Below, piece after piece: positions 16,562 through 25,576 of a DNA stretch of 64,000 nt. The DNA is taken from contig NZ_FWXT01000003.1 of assembly GCF_900176535.1 (NCBI RefSeq), positions 1 through 64,000 of the forward strand, in the 5' to 3' direction. Below the pieces are notes generated by a model, which was not told where the DNA came from, made no database searches, and saw only the letters and a program-made list of their open reading frames with translations. This DNA is from Pedobacter africanus (GTDB lineage Bacteria; Bacteroidota; Bacteroidia; Sphingobacteriales; Sphingobacteriaceae). Within the stretch, counting starts at the first letter, position 1, and every line of letters starts with the position of its first letter. The position numbers and the translations under genes are program-made.

Positions 16562-16987
16562 ATGGCACATAAAAAAGGAGCCGGTAGTTCGAGAAACGGA
16601 CGTGAATCGCATAGCAAACGTTTAGGTATCAAAATCTTTGGTGGTCAGGAAGCTATCGCCGGAAACATTTTGGTACGTCAGCGTGGTACAAAACATCATC
16701 CTGATAAAGGAGTAGGTATTGGCAAAGACCATACTTTATTCGCTTTAGTTGATGGTACTGTAATTTTCAAAAAGAAACAAGACAATAAATCATATGTTTC
16801 TGTATTACCTGCAGCTGTAGCTGCTCCGGTTGCAGAGAAAAAAGCCCCTGCTGCTAAAGCTGCAAAAGCTGCTGCTCCTGTTAAGGAAGCTAAAGCTGAA
16901 AGCGCACCTGCTAAAAAAGCACCTGCAAAGAAAGCTGTTAAAGCTGAAACTGAAGGTACTGAAGCAGAAGCAACTCCTGCAGAATAG
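16562..16987 (+). CDS. rpmA: 50S ribosomal protein L27 with a long Ala/Lys/Pro-rich C-terminal tail
   Basis: Residues 1-85 are a standard bL27: MAHKKGAGSSRNGRESHSKR, the GGQEAIAGNILVRQRGTKHHPG-like core, and the DGTVIFKKK strand. bL27's N-terminus reaches the peptidyl-transferase centre. The protein then runs on for about 55 residues of Ala, Lys, Pro and Glu (AAVAAPVAEKKAPAAKAAKA and similar), ending in an acidic stretch. Typical L27 is 84-95 residues, so the tail is an extension, not part of the ribosomal fold. Its composition resembles the histone H1-like protein at 25577. It is terminated by a perfect 28-bp inverted repeat. Confidence 0.97.
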   Translation: MAHKKGAGSSRNGRESHSKRLGIKIFGGQEAIAGNILVRQRGTKHHPDKGVGIGKDHTLFALVDGTVIFKKKQDNKSYVSVLPAAVAAPVAEKKAPAAKAAKAAAPVKEAKAESAPAKKAPAKKAVKAETEGTEAEATPAE

Positions 16988-16994
16988 TAACTGG

Positions 16995-17054
16995 CATTTA
17001 GTCATAAAAAAGGGTCATAACATTTGTGTTATGACCCTTTTTTATGACTAAATG
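16995..17054. terminator. Bidirectional terminator with a perfect 28-bp stem
   Basis: Positions 16995-17022 are the exact reverse complement of 17027-17054, with a 4-nt loop TTTG. A-tracts and T-tracts inside the stem give a U-run after the GGGTCATAACA core hairpin on either strand. It separates rpmA (+) from the convergent XRE gene (-), whose stop codon begins 1 bp past the repeat. Confidence 0.9.
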
Positions 17055-17055
17055 T

Positions 17056-17448
17056 TCAGGCCCTTACTTTGGCCCTTCTTGATTTAATGTGGTTTAGTTC
17101 CTGCTCCAGCCTTTTTAAAGACATGGTAAAACTCCTGAATGACGTTTCCAGATCATTTATAATAAGGTCTATTTTCGCAGGATGCTCAGCGGCAGTCTTT
17201 GCAGGTTCTTCGCCATGCAGCAACCAGTCATAAGTTTTGCTATAATACCTGGCAATTTCATGTAGCGTGTTGAATGTAGGGTACTGATTGCCAAGCTCTA
17301 TCTGTGAATAATTACTTCTTGATAAATTCAGGATATTGGCAATGAATGCCTGCGAAAGGCCATTTGTTAACCGCAGAACCCTAATGCGTTCCCCGATGTC
17401 TTTCTTGGATAGAATTTCTTCCATAAGTAATAATTTATTTGCTCCCAT
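17056..17448 (-). CDS. XRE-family helix-turn-helix regulator
   Basis: The 130-residue product has a Cro/CI-type HTH over about residues 18-75 (IGERIRVLRLTNGLSQAFIA, then LNLSRSNYSQIELGNQYPTF, then LHEIARYYSKTYDWLL). A short helical C-terminal tail with a basic end (KSRRAKVRA) may serve dimerisation. The ATG at 17448 is used here; an internal ATG at 17424 (MEEILSKK) is an equally plausible start. Target unknown; autoregulation is usual for this class. It stands alone, convergent to rpmA. Confidence 0.85.
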   Translation of the reverse strand: MGANKLLLMEEILSKKDIGERIRVLRLTNGLSQAFIANILNLSRSNYSQIELGNQYPTFNTLHEIARYYSKTYDWLLHGEEPAKTAAEHPAKIDLIINDLETSFRSFTMSLKRLEQELNHIKSRRAKVRA

Positions 17449-17645
17449 ATTCGTCTCGCAATTATGGCTCCATAAAATCTATCATCTATCCGTGTATTGG
17501 TGAAAAGTGCAATATATTGTCAAATACTCCATCTTTTTTGAAGAAATGCCGTTGCTACGAAATGTACTGTGCGGCCTGGTTCAACAAAAAAGCCCGCAAT
17601 TGGGGCATCAATTGTGGAAATCATTGCACAGAATAACAAGCAAAA

Positions 17646-18614
17646 TTAGTGTTCCCTGCTCATCAGTAGGTCTGCAAGTTCATATAACTGAGACTTTCTG
17701 TCTTCCTCCACATCCAGATTGTTTAGTGCATTAAATGCCAGATCAGAGTAGTTTCGCATCTCTATGCTGGCCAGTTCCCGGATGTTATACCTGTCGTAAA
17801 GTGCTGTGATATTGTTTATCTTCTCTGCATGGTTTTTATTCCTGCTTTGACCTTCCAGTTCAGACAGATCTGCAGGACTGGCAAGCTCTTTGAGTTTTAG
17901 GAGCATCAGCGTTTTTTTATTGGCTATGATATCCCCACCAACCTGTTTGCCAAATTTTTCCGGATCGCCATATACATCCAGGATGTCGTCCTGCAGCTGA
18001 AAGGCGATTCCGAGATTGACCCCGAACTCGTACAGCTGACTGGCTTGCGCACTGCTGGCTCCAGCCACCTGGGCGCCTAACTTCATGGCCCCACCCAATA
18101 GCACTGCGGTTTTAAGGCGGATCATGTTGATGTAGTCGGGGATACTTACTGTTTGCAGTTCTTCAAATTCCATATCCAGCTGCTGTCCTTCGCAAACGCC
18201 CTGTGCAGTGGTATTGAAGGTTTCCAATGCGTCTTTCAATACTGTGCTCTCCAACATCGACAGGTGTTTATTGGCTTCTACCATCATTACATCGCCACTG
18301 AGGATCGCATTGTTTACGCCCCATTTTTCATGAACGGTCTGTTTGCCCCTGCGCAGAGGTGCATTGTCCATAATGTCATCATGGATCAGCGTAAAATTAT
18401 GGAAGGTTTCAATGGCCAGGGCAGCAGGCATTGCTTTTTCTATAGCTGCTCCAAACAGATCAGCTGCCATTAAGGTTAATGCCGGCCTTATCCTTTTACC
18501 GCCCAGGCTCATAATGTAGCGTATGGGCTGATAAAGTCTTTCCGGTTGGGCCGGGTACCGGATGTTCTGAATAGCGTTTTCTATATTTTCCTGCAATTGG
18601 TTTGGAGTATACAT
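17646..18614 (-). CDS. Polyprenyl (trans-isoprenyl) diphosphate synthase
   Basis: Chain-elongates allylic diphosphates with isopentenyl diphosphate in the cytoplasm. The 322-residue product carries both aspartate-rich motifs: FARM in LIHDDIMDNAPLRRG near residue 84 and SARM in QLQDDILDVYGD near residue 211. GGKRIRP is near the N-terminus. Two residues separate the aspartates in each motif (DDxxD), typical of FPP/GGPP/longer-chain synthases. The exact chain length cannot be read by eye. Its start is 34 bp downstream of the rnr stop on the same strand, so the two are probably co-transcribed. Confidence 0.92.
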   Translation of the reverse strand: MYTPNQLQENIENAIQNIRYPAQPERLYQPIRYIMSLGGKRIRPALTLMAADLFGAAIEKAMPAALAIETFHNFTLIHDDIMDNAPLRRGKQTVHEKWGVNNAILSGDVMMVEANKHLSMLESTVLKDALETFNTTAQGVCEGQQLDMEFEELQTVSIPDYINMIRLKTAVLLGGAMKLGAQVAGASSAQASQLYEFGVNLGIAFQLQDDILDVYGDPEKFGKQVGGDIIANKKTLMLLKLKELASPADLSELEGQSRNKNHAEKINNITALYDRYNIRELASIEMRNYSDLAFNALNNLDVEEDRKSQLYELADLLMSREH

Positions 18615-18648
18615 TTGCTTAAAAAGGGTTTGCCCTGGGCGGTTTTTA

Positions 18649-20778
18649 TTATTGAATTAAAGAGAAATCAATCTGACGTTTGGAGAGATCTACTTTCTTT
18701 ACTTTTACCTGTACTTCGTCACCAAGCTGGTATTTTTTCTGTTTGCGCTGACCAACAATGCAGTAGTTTTTCTCATCAAGTACATAAAAATCATCCGTGA
18801 TGTCCCTTAACCTGATCATGCCTTCGCACTTGTTTTCGGTCAGTTCTACATACATTCCCCATTCGGTAACTCCAGATATGATGCCGGAATAGATATTACC
18901 GACATTTTCTTCGAGGTACTCGGCCTGTTTGTATTTAATGGATGCCCGTTCTGCATCAGCAGCGCGTTTTTCCATAGCTGAAGAATGTGAGGCAGCTACT
19001 TCGTATTCTTCCTGATTGGCTGATTTCTCGTTGTTCAGGTATGCAGCAAGCAGGCGGTGCACCATTACATCCGGGTACCTGCGAATAGGTGAGGTGAAAT
19101 GAGTGTAGTGGTCGAAGGCCAGACCATAATGGCTTGTTTTCTTGGTGGTATAAATGGCTTTGGCCATAGATCTGATGGCCAGCTGGGTCAGTACGTTCTG
19201 TTCTTTTTTGCCTTCCACATCTTCCATCAGGTAGTTTAAGGATTTTGCAATCTCCTTATCCGACTTCATATTGATCTTGTAACCAAAGCGTGCGGCAAAT
19301 AAGGCAAAGCTACCCAGATTTTCCAGGTTTGGTGAATCGTGGGAGCGATAAACGAAAGTATATTTCTGTTTGCCTTTGCCTTTTTTAGCGATGAATTCAG
19401 CTACTTTTTTATTGGCCAGTAACATAAAATCCTCTATCAGCTTATGGGCGTCTTTACGTTCTTTTACATATACACCAGTGGGTTTGCCATGCTCGTCAAG
19501 CTTAAATTTCACTTCGGTGCTTTCAAAACTGATCGCACCGTTTTTGAATTTCCTGTCTCGTAGTATATAGGCCAGCTCATTGAGTTTAAGAATTTCAGGA
19601 GCATAATCCCCGGTTTTGGTTTCTATAACCTCCTGAGCTTCTTCATAGCTAAAACGGCGGTCGGAATGGATCACTGTGCGGCCAAACCACTCAGTTATTA
19701 CATTTGCCTTATCGTCAAGTTCAAATACAGCTGCGAAACAAAGTTTGTCTTCATTTGGCCTTAAAGAACAGACCCCATTGCTTAAACGCTCAGGCAGCAT
19801 CGGGATTACGCGGTCTACCAGGTATACCGAGGTGGCCCTGGCATAGGCCTCTTTATCCAGGCTGCTGTTAGGCTTTACGTAGTGCGAAACATCGGCAATG
19901 TGCACACCTACCTCGTAATTGCCGTTGTCAAGGATTTTAAAGGAAATGGCATCATCAAAATCTTTGGCATCTGCCGGATCTATCGTAAAGGTAACGGTAT
20001 TTCTGAAATCCCTGCGACCCCTGATTTCGGCTTCACTTACCTGCTCCGGAATGGCATTGGCCTCGTTTTCCACTTCGGCCGGGAAGCTAAGCGGAAAGCC
20101 GTACTGGGCCAGGATGGCATTCATCTCGGTATTGTTCTCGCCTTGCTCGCCCAGGATGTGCATGATCCTGCCGATTGGGTTTTTGGCGCCTTCCGGCCAT
20201 TCGGCAATGCTCACCTGTACTTTCTGCCCGTTCTTCGCCCCGTTTAGATCGCTTAACGGAACAAATATATCGTGCAGCATTTTGCGGTCGTCTATGTTTA
20301 CAAAAGCATAACGTTCCGATATGCGGATAACCCCTATGAAATCGGTTTTTGCGCGTTCAATGATCTCTACAACTTCGCCTTCATTTTTTCGCCCACTTTT
20401 CTTGGCGTAGATATATACTTTTACCCTGTCGCCATGTAGCGCAGTGTGGAGTTTTCGTGCCGAAACAAATATATCTTTTTCAAACTCATCATCAGGAATC
20501 ACAAATGCAGAACCATCAGTTGTCATATCTACTTTCCCGGTGAGGAATGTTTTGAGGTCTTTTAACCTGTATTTACCTTTCTCCGGTTCAGCAAACACAC
20601 CTTTCCGGGCTTGTGCCTTAAGTATCTCCTGTATGGTTTCCCTGGATTCAGCATCGGTGATGTTTAATTTCGCCGAAACCTGTTTGTAATTCAGGGCTTC
20701 TTTATTGCTTTTCTGCAGTACATCGCTAATCAGTTGGATTAAAACGACTTCCAGATGAGAGGATTTCTTTTTTGCCAT
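18649..20778 (-). CDS. rnr: Ribonuclease R
   Basis: The 709-residue 3'-5' exoribonuclease of the RNB family degrades structured RNA. Domains in order are an N-terminal winged-helix region (about 10-75), cold-shock domains (about 80-230), the RNB catalytic domain with the metal-binding motif DPADAKDFDDA near residue 267 followed by HIADVSHYV and SPIRRYPDVMVHRLL, and a C-terminal S1 domain (about 630-709). Length and order are as in RNase R rather than RNase II. The ATG at 20778 (MAKKKSSHLE) is the only sensible start. Confidence 0.95.
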   Translation of the reverse strand: MAKKKSSHLEVVLIQLISDVLQKSNKEALNYKQVSAKLNITDAESRETIQEILKAQARKGVFAEPEKGKYRLKDLKTFLTGKVDMTTDGSAFVIPDDEFEKDIFVSARKLHTALHGDRVKVYIYAKKSGRKNEGEVVEIIERAKTDFIGVIRISERYAFVNIDDRKMLHDIFVPLSDLNGAKNGQKVQVSIAEWPEGAKNPIGRIMHILGEQGENNTEMNAILAQYGFPLSFPAEVENEANAIPEQVSEAEIRGRRDFRNTVTFTIDPADAKDFDDAISFKILDNGNYEVGVHIADVSHYVKPNSSLDKEAYARATSVYLVDRVIPMLPERLSNGVCSLRPNEDKLCFAAVFELDDKANVITEWFGRTVIHSDRRFSYEEAQEVIETKTGDYAPEILKLNELAYILRDRKFKNGAISFESTEVKFKLDEHGKPTGVYVKERKDAHKLIEDFMLLANKKVAEFIAKKGKGKQKYTFVYRSHDSPNLENLGSFALFAARFGYKINMKSDKEIAKSLNYLMEDVEGKKEQNVLTQLAIRSMAKAIYTTKKTSHYGLAFDHYTHFTSPIRRYPDVMVHRLLAAYLNNEKSANQEEYEVAASHSSAMEKRAADAERASIKYKQAEYLEENVGNIYSGIISGVTEWGMYVELTENKCEGMIRLRDITDDFYVLDEKNYCIVGQRKQKKYQLGDEVQVKVKKVDLSKRQIDFSLIQ

Positions 20779-20879
20779 AATCTATTTATGAATCTCCCGA
20801 AGGTAACAATTTGAAGCGAGTATTGTTGTATTTTGTACCTTTGATTACCTGCATATGGTTTAACTTAAAACGATTAAAA

Positions 20880-21776
20880 ATGATTGAAGACAGAGAAAGA
20901 AAAACAGGCAAGGAGCTTTTGATGATTTTTATTAAGGCTGTTGTTTATTTGTTTCTGGTCTATTTTTATATCCACAAGCCGTTGTTATACTTTAATTATC
21001 CAAGAGTTGAAAAGGTTGCGGGAGCTTTGATGGTTTTCCTTGGGCCAAGTCTCATTATATCGGTTGTTAGATTGACGATCATTTACTGGTATATCCGCAA
21101 GCATAAATTTAAAAGCAATGTGAAGGATAATTTTATACTGGGAATCAACCGCATCGAATCTATATTGAATACTGTGTTTATGGTTGTTGCCGCCGTCACT
21201 TTATTTGATATCACCCTTGATCGGTTTATCTTTAGCGTTTCCATAGTTGCGGCTGCTATTGCCGTTACTTTTAAAGAGTACATCAACAATATGATCAATG
21301 GATTGATCATTATGTTCTCTGACCGGCTTTCTCTGGGTGACCACATCAGGATAGGGGACCATGAGGGAAAAATCCTGGACATTACGCTGATCAACATGAT
21401 CCTGCAGAACGAGGACAGCGACATGGTCATTATTCCCAATTCACTGGCCTTTAGTTCGGTGATTGTAAACCAATCTAAGCAAAATACCAAAAAACTGAGC
21501 ATAGAGTTCGATATGTCGCTCGCCAATGGCTTTACACCGGAATACCTGGAAAACCATTTAAATAAGGTGATCAGCAGTTATTCGGAAAATGTGGTGGAAG
21601 GAGGGCTGACCGTAAAAACAATTGCCATCAACAAAGATGTGGTGATATTTAAGGCGATGATCCTGCTCAAAAGGTACGATAAGGTGAAGGAGCGAGAGAT
21701 CAGGAGGGCCATCAATACTGCTTTGATCAGGTTGTCTGCCACACTTCATGGCACAAAAGAAAACAAACTATCCTAA
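20880..21776 (+). CDS. Small mechanosensitive channel (MscS family)
   Basis: Inner-membrane channel gated by membrane tension. The 298-residue product from the ATG at 20880 (MIEDRERK) has three to four N-terminal helices. The pore-lining helix is followed by the hallmark segment AAIAVTFKEYINNMINGLII and the beta domain with LGDHIRIGDHEGKI and DSDMVIIPNSLAFSSVI. An in-frame TTG at 20811 would add 23 residues, but ATG is preferred. The last 9 bp overlap the 3' end of the convergent ABC ATPase gene. Confidence 0.88.
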   Translation: MIEDRERKTGKELLMIFIKAVVYLFLVYFYIHKPLLYFNYPRVEKVAGALMVFLGPSLIISVVRLTIIYWYIRKHKFKSNVKDNFILGINRIESILNTVFMVVAAVTLFDITLDRFIFSVSIVAAAIAVTFKEYINNMINGLIIMFSDRLSLGDHIRIGDHEGKILDITLINMILQNEDSDMVIIPNSLAFSSVIVNQSKQNTKKLSIEFDMSLANGFTPEYLENHLNKVISSYSENVVEGGLTVKTIAINKDVVIFKAMILLKRYDKVKEREIRRAINTALIRLSATLHGTKENKLS

Positions 21777-23483
21777 AGCCCGGTTTCCCGGGATGGCGGC
21801 AATCAGACGCTTGGTGTAATCTGCCAGCGGATTATGGTAAATATCTTCGGGAAAGCCTTGTTCTTCTATCTTGCCTTTGTTCATCACCAGCATACGGTCT
21901 GAAATGTGTTTTACCACAGCCAGGTCGTGTGAAATAAAAATATAGGTAAGTCCGAATTCCTGCTGTAGTTCTCTGAGCAGGTTGAGCACCTGGGCCTGAA
22001 CTGAAACATCAAGGGCAGATACAGACTCATCACAAATGATAAACCGGGGTTGTAAAGCCAGCGCGCGTGCAATCACAATACGCTGGCGTTGTCCGCCCGA
22101 AAATTCATGCGGGTACCTGTTAAAATATTCGGGCTTCAGATCTACACGCTTCAGTAAATTCAATACATGTGCCCTTCGCTGCTCATTATTTTCGAACATT
22201 CCATGCACCTGTAAGGGTTCCATGAGCGCATTACCCACTGTTAAGCGGGGATTAAGCGAGGAATAGGGATCCTGAAAAATGATCTGTATATCTTTTCTCA
22301 TTTTTCGGAGTGTTGTTGTATTCAGCGAGCCCAGGTCGGTCCCGTCAAACAGCAGCTGGCCGGAGGTAGGCTCCACGAGTCGCAATATACTGCGGCCCAA
22401 AGTTGTTTTTCCACATCCGGATTCTCCCACAAGGCCCAAAGTCTCTCCTGGGAATACATCAAAACTGATGTCGTCTACTGCTTTCACATAACTGTTTGTT
22501 TTTCCAAACAAGCCTTTATTTACCGGGTACCAGGTACAGAGCTGTTTTACCTGCAACAAAGGGGGCTGGCTGTAAAGTTGGTCCCGTCGTTGGGCAATTT
22601 CTGCTGAGGTATAGCTGTTTACTTCCAGCAGGTGGGCAAGGGCAGTGTCTTTGTTATCGTTCAGGAAATCTGCCACTACAGGCAGTTTTTTCAATAGGCG
22701 TTGTGGCGAAGGTCTGCAGGCCAGCAAGCCTTTAGTGTAGGGGTGCTGGGGGGTGTTGAATAAGGTTGCAGCAGCCCCTTGTTCAACAATTTGTCCTTTA
22801 TACATTACAGCTACTTCATCAGCAATTTCGCTGATCACCGCCAGGTCGTGCGAGATAAAGATCATGGCCATTCCGCGCTCTTCCTTAAGTTTTAGCAGTA
22901 GTTGCAAGATAGTTTGCTGTACGGTCACATCCAGGGCTGTGGTCGGTTCATCGGCAATCAGCAATTCGGGGTTGCAGCTCAGGGCCATGGCAATCATTAC
23001 CCTTTGTTTTTGCCCGCCTGAAAGCTGGTGCGGATAACTGTCAAATATCTGTTCCGGTCTTGGCAATTGTACCTCTTTAAACAAGGCAATGGTCTTTTCC
23101 TTTGCGATGTGTTTGTTTACATTCTGGTGCAGCATGATGGCTTCTTTAACCTGGTAACCGCATGTAAAAACTGGGTTCAGGGAGGTCATGGGCTCCTGGA
23201 AGATCATGGCAATTTTATTACCCCTGTACTTCCTGATCTCTTCGGCAGATAAACTGAGCAGGTTGATGTGCTCAAAATCAATATTGCCCTCAATTTTTGT
23301 TCCCTGAGGATCGTGCAGGCGCATGATGGAGAAGGAGGTGACAGATTTTCCCGAGCCCGATTCGCCTACTATACCCAGCACCTTGCCTTTTTCAATTCCG
23401 AAATTTACATTACTAACCGCTTTAAACCAGGATTTGTCTTCCTTGTTTAAGAATTGTATGTCCAGATTTTTAACCTTTAGCAT
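21768..23483 (-). CDS. Double ABC transporter ATPase (peptide/nickel type)
   Basis: Two complete ABC ATPase modules in one 571-residue chain. The first has Walker A GESGSGKS, signature LSGGQKQR and Walker B LLIADEPTTALD. The second has Walker A GESGCGKT, signature FSGGQRQR and IICDESVSALD. Each module ends in the oligopeptide-transporter C-terminal extension ('HPYTKGLLA', 'YTKRLIAA'). This matches fused DppD-DppF or YejF-like proteins of Dpp/Opp/Yej importers. The ATG at 23483 (MLKVKNLDIQF) is preferred over 23543. No permease or binding protein is nearby, so its membrane partners must be encoded elsewhere. The second Walker B has Glu-Ser in place of the usual Glu-Pro. Confidence 0.9.
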   Translation of the reverse strand: MLKVKNLDIQFLNKEDKSWFKAVSNVNFGIEKGKVLGIVGESGSGKSVTSFSIMRLHDPQGTKIEGNIDFEHINLLSLSAEEIRKYRGNKIAMIFQEPMTSLNPVFTCGYQVKEAIMLHQNVNKHIAKEKTIALFKEVQLPRPEQIFDSYPHQLSGGQKQRVMIAMALSCNPELLIADEPTTALDVTVQQTILQLLLKLKEERGMAMIFISHDLAVISEIADEVAVMYKGQIVEQGAAATLFNTPQHPYTKGLLACRPSPQRLLKKLPVVADFLNDNKDTALAHLLEVNSYTSAEIAQRRDQLYSQPPLLQVKQLCTWYPVNKGLFGKTNSYVKAVDDISFDVFPGETLGLVGESGCGKTTLGRSILRLVEPTSGQLLFDGTDLGSLNTTTLRKMRKDIQIIFQDPYSSLNPRLTVGNALMEPLQVHGMFENNEQRRAHVLNLLKRVDLKPEYFNRYPHEFSGGQRQRIVIARALALQPRFIICDESVSALDVSVQAQVLNLLRELQQEFGLTYIFISHDLAVVKHISDRMLVMNKGKIEEQGFPEDIYHNPLADYTKRLIAAIPGNRALG

Positions 23484-23578
23484 CTGAGAACCAAGGTAGT
23501 GATTTAGTATGAAACCCGCCGAATTTAAGAAAGCAAAATTCATCGCTGAAATCCGGCCCGTTTGCTTAATTTTGCAGT

Positions 23579-24889
23579 ATGGAAAGAGAAATCCTTGATA
23601 CCAAGCGCAAAGCTTTAAAGATTAACTTAAACCCCAAGATTTACGGAACCTTTGCAGAGATTGGCGCGGGGCAGGAGGTAGCCCGTAATTTTTTTACAGC
23701 TGGTGCTGCATCAGGTACGGTCGCTAAAACCATGTCGGCCTACGACATGACTTTTAGTGATGCGATTTATGGTGTGGAACCTTCGGGAAGGTACGTAAGC
23801 CAGTCGAGGTTGTTAAAGATGCTCAGCCATGAATTTAGCCTGCTTACCGAGCGTTTAAATACAGAAAAGTACGAGGAACGTGCATTTTTTGCTTTTGCTG
23901 ATACGGTTACCACCCTAAACTACAACAAATCCAACGATCCGCATGGCTGGATCGGCATCCGCTTTCAGGCCGAACCGGGCGGGGAACCGAACGAGATCTT
24001 TTTTCATGTCCGGCTACTGGATACCGATGCTGCCCTGCAGCAGAATGTCCTGGGAATCATAGGCGTAAACCTCGTCTATGCAGCTTATTATTATAACCAC
24101 GACCGCAAAGCGATGATTGAATCGCTGGCTGATAATTTAACGGTTGGTTCGGTTGAGATTGACCTGATCTCTGTAAATGGCCCTATATTTAAGGATGCAG
24201 ATAACATCCTGCTCAACCTATACCTGATCGTTAAGGATTTTTCGGATGCGGCGATATTTGATGCCAATGGCAAGCCGTGTTTACCCAAAGATCTGCTGTA
24301 CAAGAAGGACATCATGATTTTGCGCACCAAGTATGCACAGAAATCCAATCCTAACTTCAGCATGTTGAACAAGGCGGTGGACCAGTTTGTACGTACCGAA
24401 AATGTGCAGGAAGATAACCTGAGCGTACTGATCGAGGTATTGATGTCGAATGTATTATCTGCCGGCGAAGAACTGCACGACATAGACCTGCGCGCTGTTG
24501 CCAAGCGGGCCGAGGAAATGTGTAAAACGGGAAACAAGGTTATCGTATCCAATTTTGCACGACACAACAAGCTGGCAAAATATCTGGACCGCTGCAGGCC
24601 AAAAAGTGTGGGGATATCGACCAATATCAACAACCTAAAGTTTGTGTTCAATTCCAGCAATTTCGGTGAAAATTATTCCAGTCAGCTGCTGAGTTATGTA
24701 AGCGATATGTTCAGTAAAAATGTGAAATTGTTTGCCTATCCTTTCCTCGATAAAAAGACCAATGCCGTAATTACCAGTACCAATATGCCGGTAACACCAG
24801 ATGCAAAACCCCTGTTCGATTTCTTAATCCTGAACGGCTATATCACAGATATTGAAGACTACAGCGAAAGTGATGTAAAGACCGTCTAG
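23579..24889 (+). CDS. Conserved Bacteroidota protein of unknown function
   Basis: The 436-residue soluble protein has no signal peptide or membrane helix. I recognise the highly conserved opening (KINLNPKIYGTFAEIGAGQE, then VARNFFTAGAASGT) from Bacteroidota genomes, where such proteins often carry names like 'TonB-dependent receptor' or 'nicotinate-nucleotide adenylyltransferase'. Neither is supported: there is no beta-barrel or plug, no exported N-terminus and no HxGH nucleotidyl motif. The start ATG at 23579 lies only 5 bp after a TAATTTTG sequence (23567-23574), which would give a very short leader if it is a true -7 box. Its flanking genes are unrelated. Confidence 0.8.
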   Translation: MEREILDTKRKALKINLNPKIYGTFAEIGAGQEVARNFFTAGAASGTVAKTMSAYDMTFSDAIYGVEPSGRYVSQSRLLKMLSHEFSLLTERLNTEKYEERAFFAFADTVTTLNYNKSNDPHGWIGIRFQAEPGGEPNEIFFHVRLLDTDAALQQNVLGIIGVNLVYAAYYYNHDRKAMIESLADNLTVGSVEIDLISVNGPIFKDADNILLNLYLIVKDFSDAAIFDANGKPCLPKDLLYKKDIMILRTKYAQKSNPNFSMLNKAVDQFVRTENVQEDNLSVLIEVLMSNVLSAGEELHDIDLRAVAKRAEEMCKTGNKVIVSNFARHNKLAKYLDRCRPKSVGISTNINNLKFVFNSSNFGENYSSQLLSYVSDMFSKNVKLFAYPFLDKKTNAVITSTNMPVTPDAKPLFDFLILNGYITDIEDYSESDVKTV

Positions 24890-24986
24890 TAGCTGTATAG
24901 CAATTGGGTCAGTTTTAAACAAAACTGTCTGTGTAATTATTTTTTTACTTAAGAGTTAAACCCAGTACCAGGTTGCTGTTAGGGTT

Positions 24987-25478
24987 TTAGTTACGCATAT
25001 TGATGAACTGTAAAGGCTGACCAAAGTCTTCCTGTCTGCAAAGCGAAATAACCTTCTGTAGCTCGTCGATACTTTTGCTTTGCACACGTACCTGGTCTTC
25101 CATCATGGAGGCCTGAACTTTTAGTCCGCTGGCCTTAATTTTTGCTACAATTTTTTTAGCTGTTTCTTTGTCTATGCCTTCTTTTACGGAGATTTCTTTA
25201 CGGATCATATTACCGGATGCGTATTGCTCCTTGCCGAAGTCCAGGCTTTTGGCATCCAGGTTTTGTTTGATCATCCTGGAGATGATGGCATCCTGAATGG
25301 CTTTTAAACGCATGTCATCTTCCGTTACTATGGTAATCACATTGGTCTTCTTATCGTGGTCAATAGTACTTTTTGAAGTGCTGAAATCGTAACGGTTGAG
25401 GATCTCCTTTTTGGCATTGTTCATCGCGTTATCAAATGTTTGCGCGTCTACTTTGCTTACAATATCGAAAGTGGGCAT
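24987..25478 (-). CDS. YajQ-family nucleotide-binding protein
   Basis: The 163-residue protein matches the YajQ/UPF0234 family across its whole length: N-terminal MPTFDIVSKVD, the NAMNNAKKEILNRYDF helix, and the ISVKEGIDKETAKKIV-KIKASGLKVQASM segment. It ends with the family's LQFINMRN. Members bind nucleotides, and in Xanthomonas a homologue was shown to bind cyclic di-GMP. The role here is unknown. It is a single gene. Confidence 0.93.
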   Translation of the reverse strand: MPTFDIVSKVDAQTFDNAMNNAKKEILNRYDFSTSKSTIDHDKKTNVITIVTEDDMRLKAIQDAIISRMIKQNLDAKSLDFGKEQYASGNMIRKEISVKEGIDKETAKKIVAKIKASGLKVQASMMEDQVRVQSKSIDELQKVISLCRQEDFGQPLQFINMRN

Positions 25479-25576
25479 GATTATTATAGCTTTAGGGTAA
25501 AAAGAACAAATATATAAAAAACAAATTCATAAAACCCCTGTTAGCTTAAGCACTAACAAACTAAAAACCTGTAATT

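Noticed and set aside
17439..17636. A 65-codon plus-strand frame upstream of the polyprenyl synthase gene
   Set aside because: It overlaps the start of the XRE gene, has no recognisable domain, and its composition is random. Treated as the XRE regulatory gap; no tRNA-like fold was seen there.
23567..23574. TAATTTTG just before the conserved gene at 23579
   Set aside because: A good -7 match, but only 5 bp from the ATG and with no -33 TTTG at 19-21 bp, so it is not listed as a promoter.
24910..24927. Hairpin CAGTTTT-AAAC-AAAACTG after the gene at 23579
   Set aside because: The stem is A/T-rich and the T-run begins more than 10 nt later, so it is too weak to call a terminator.
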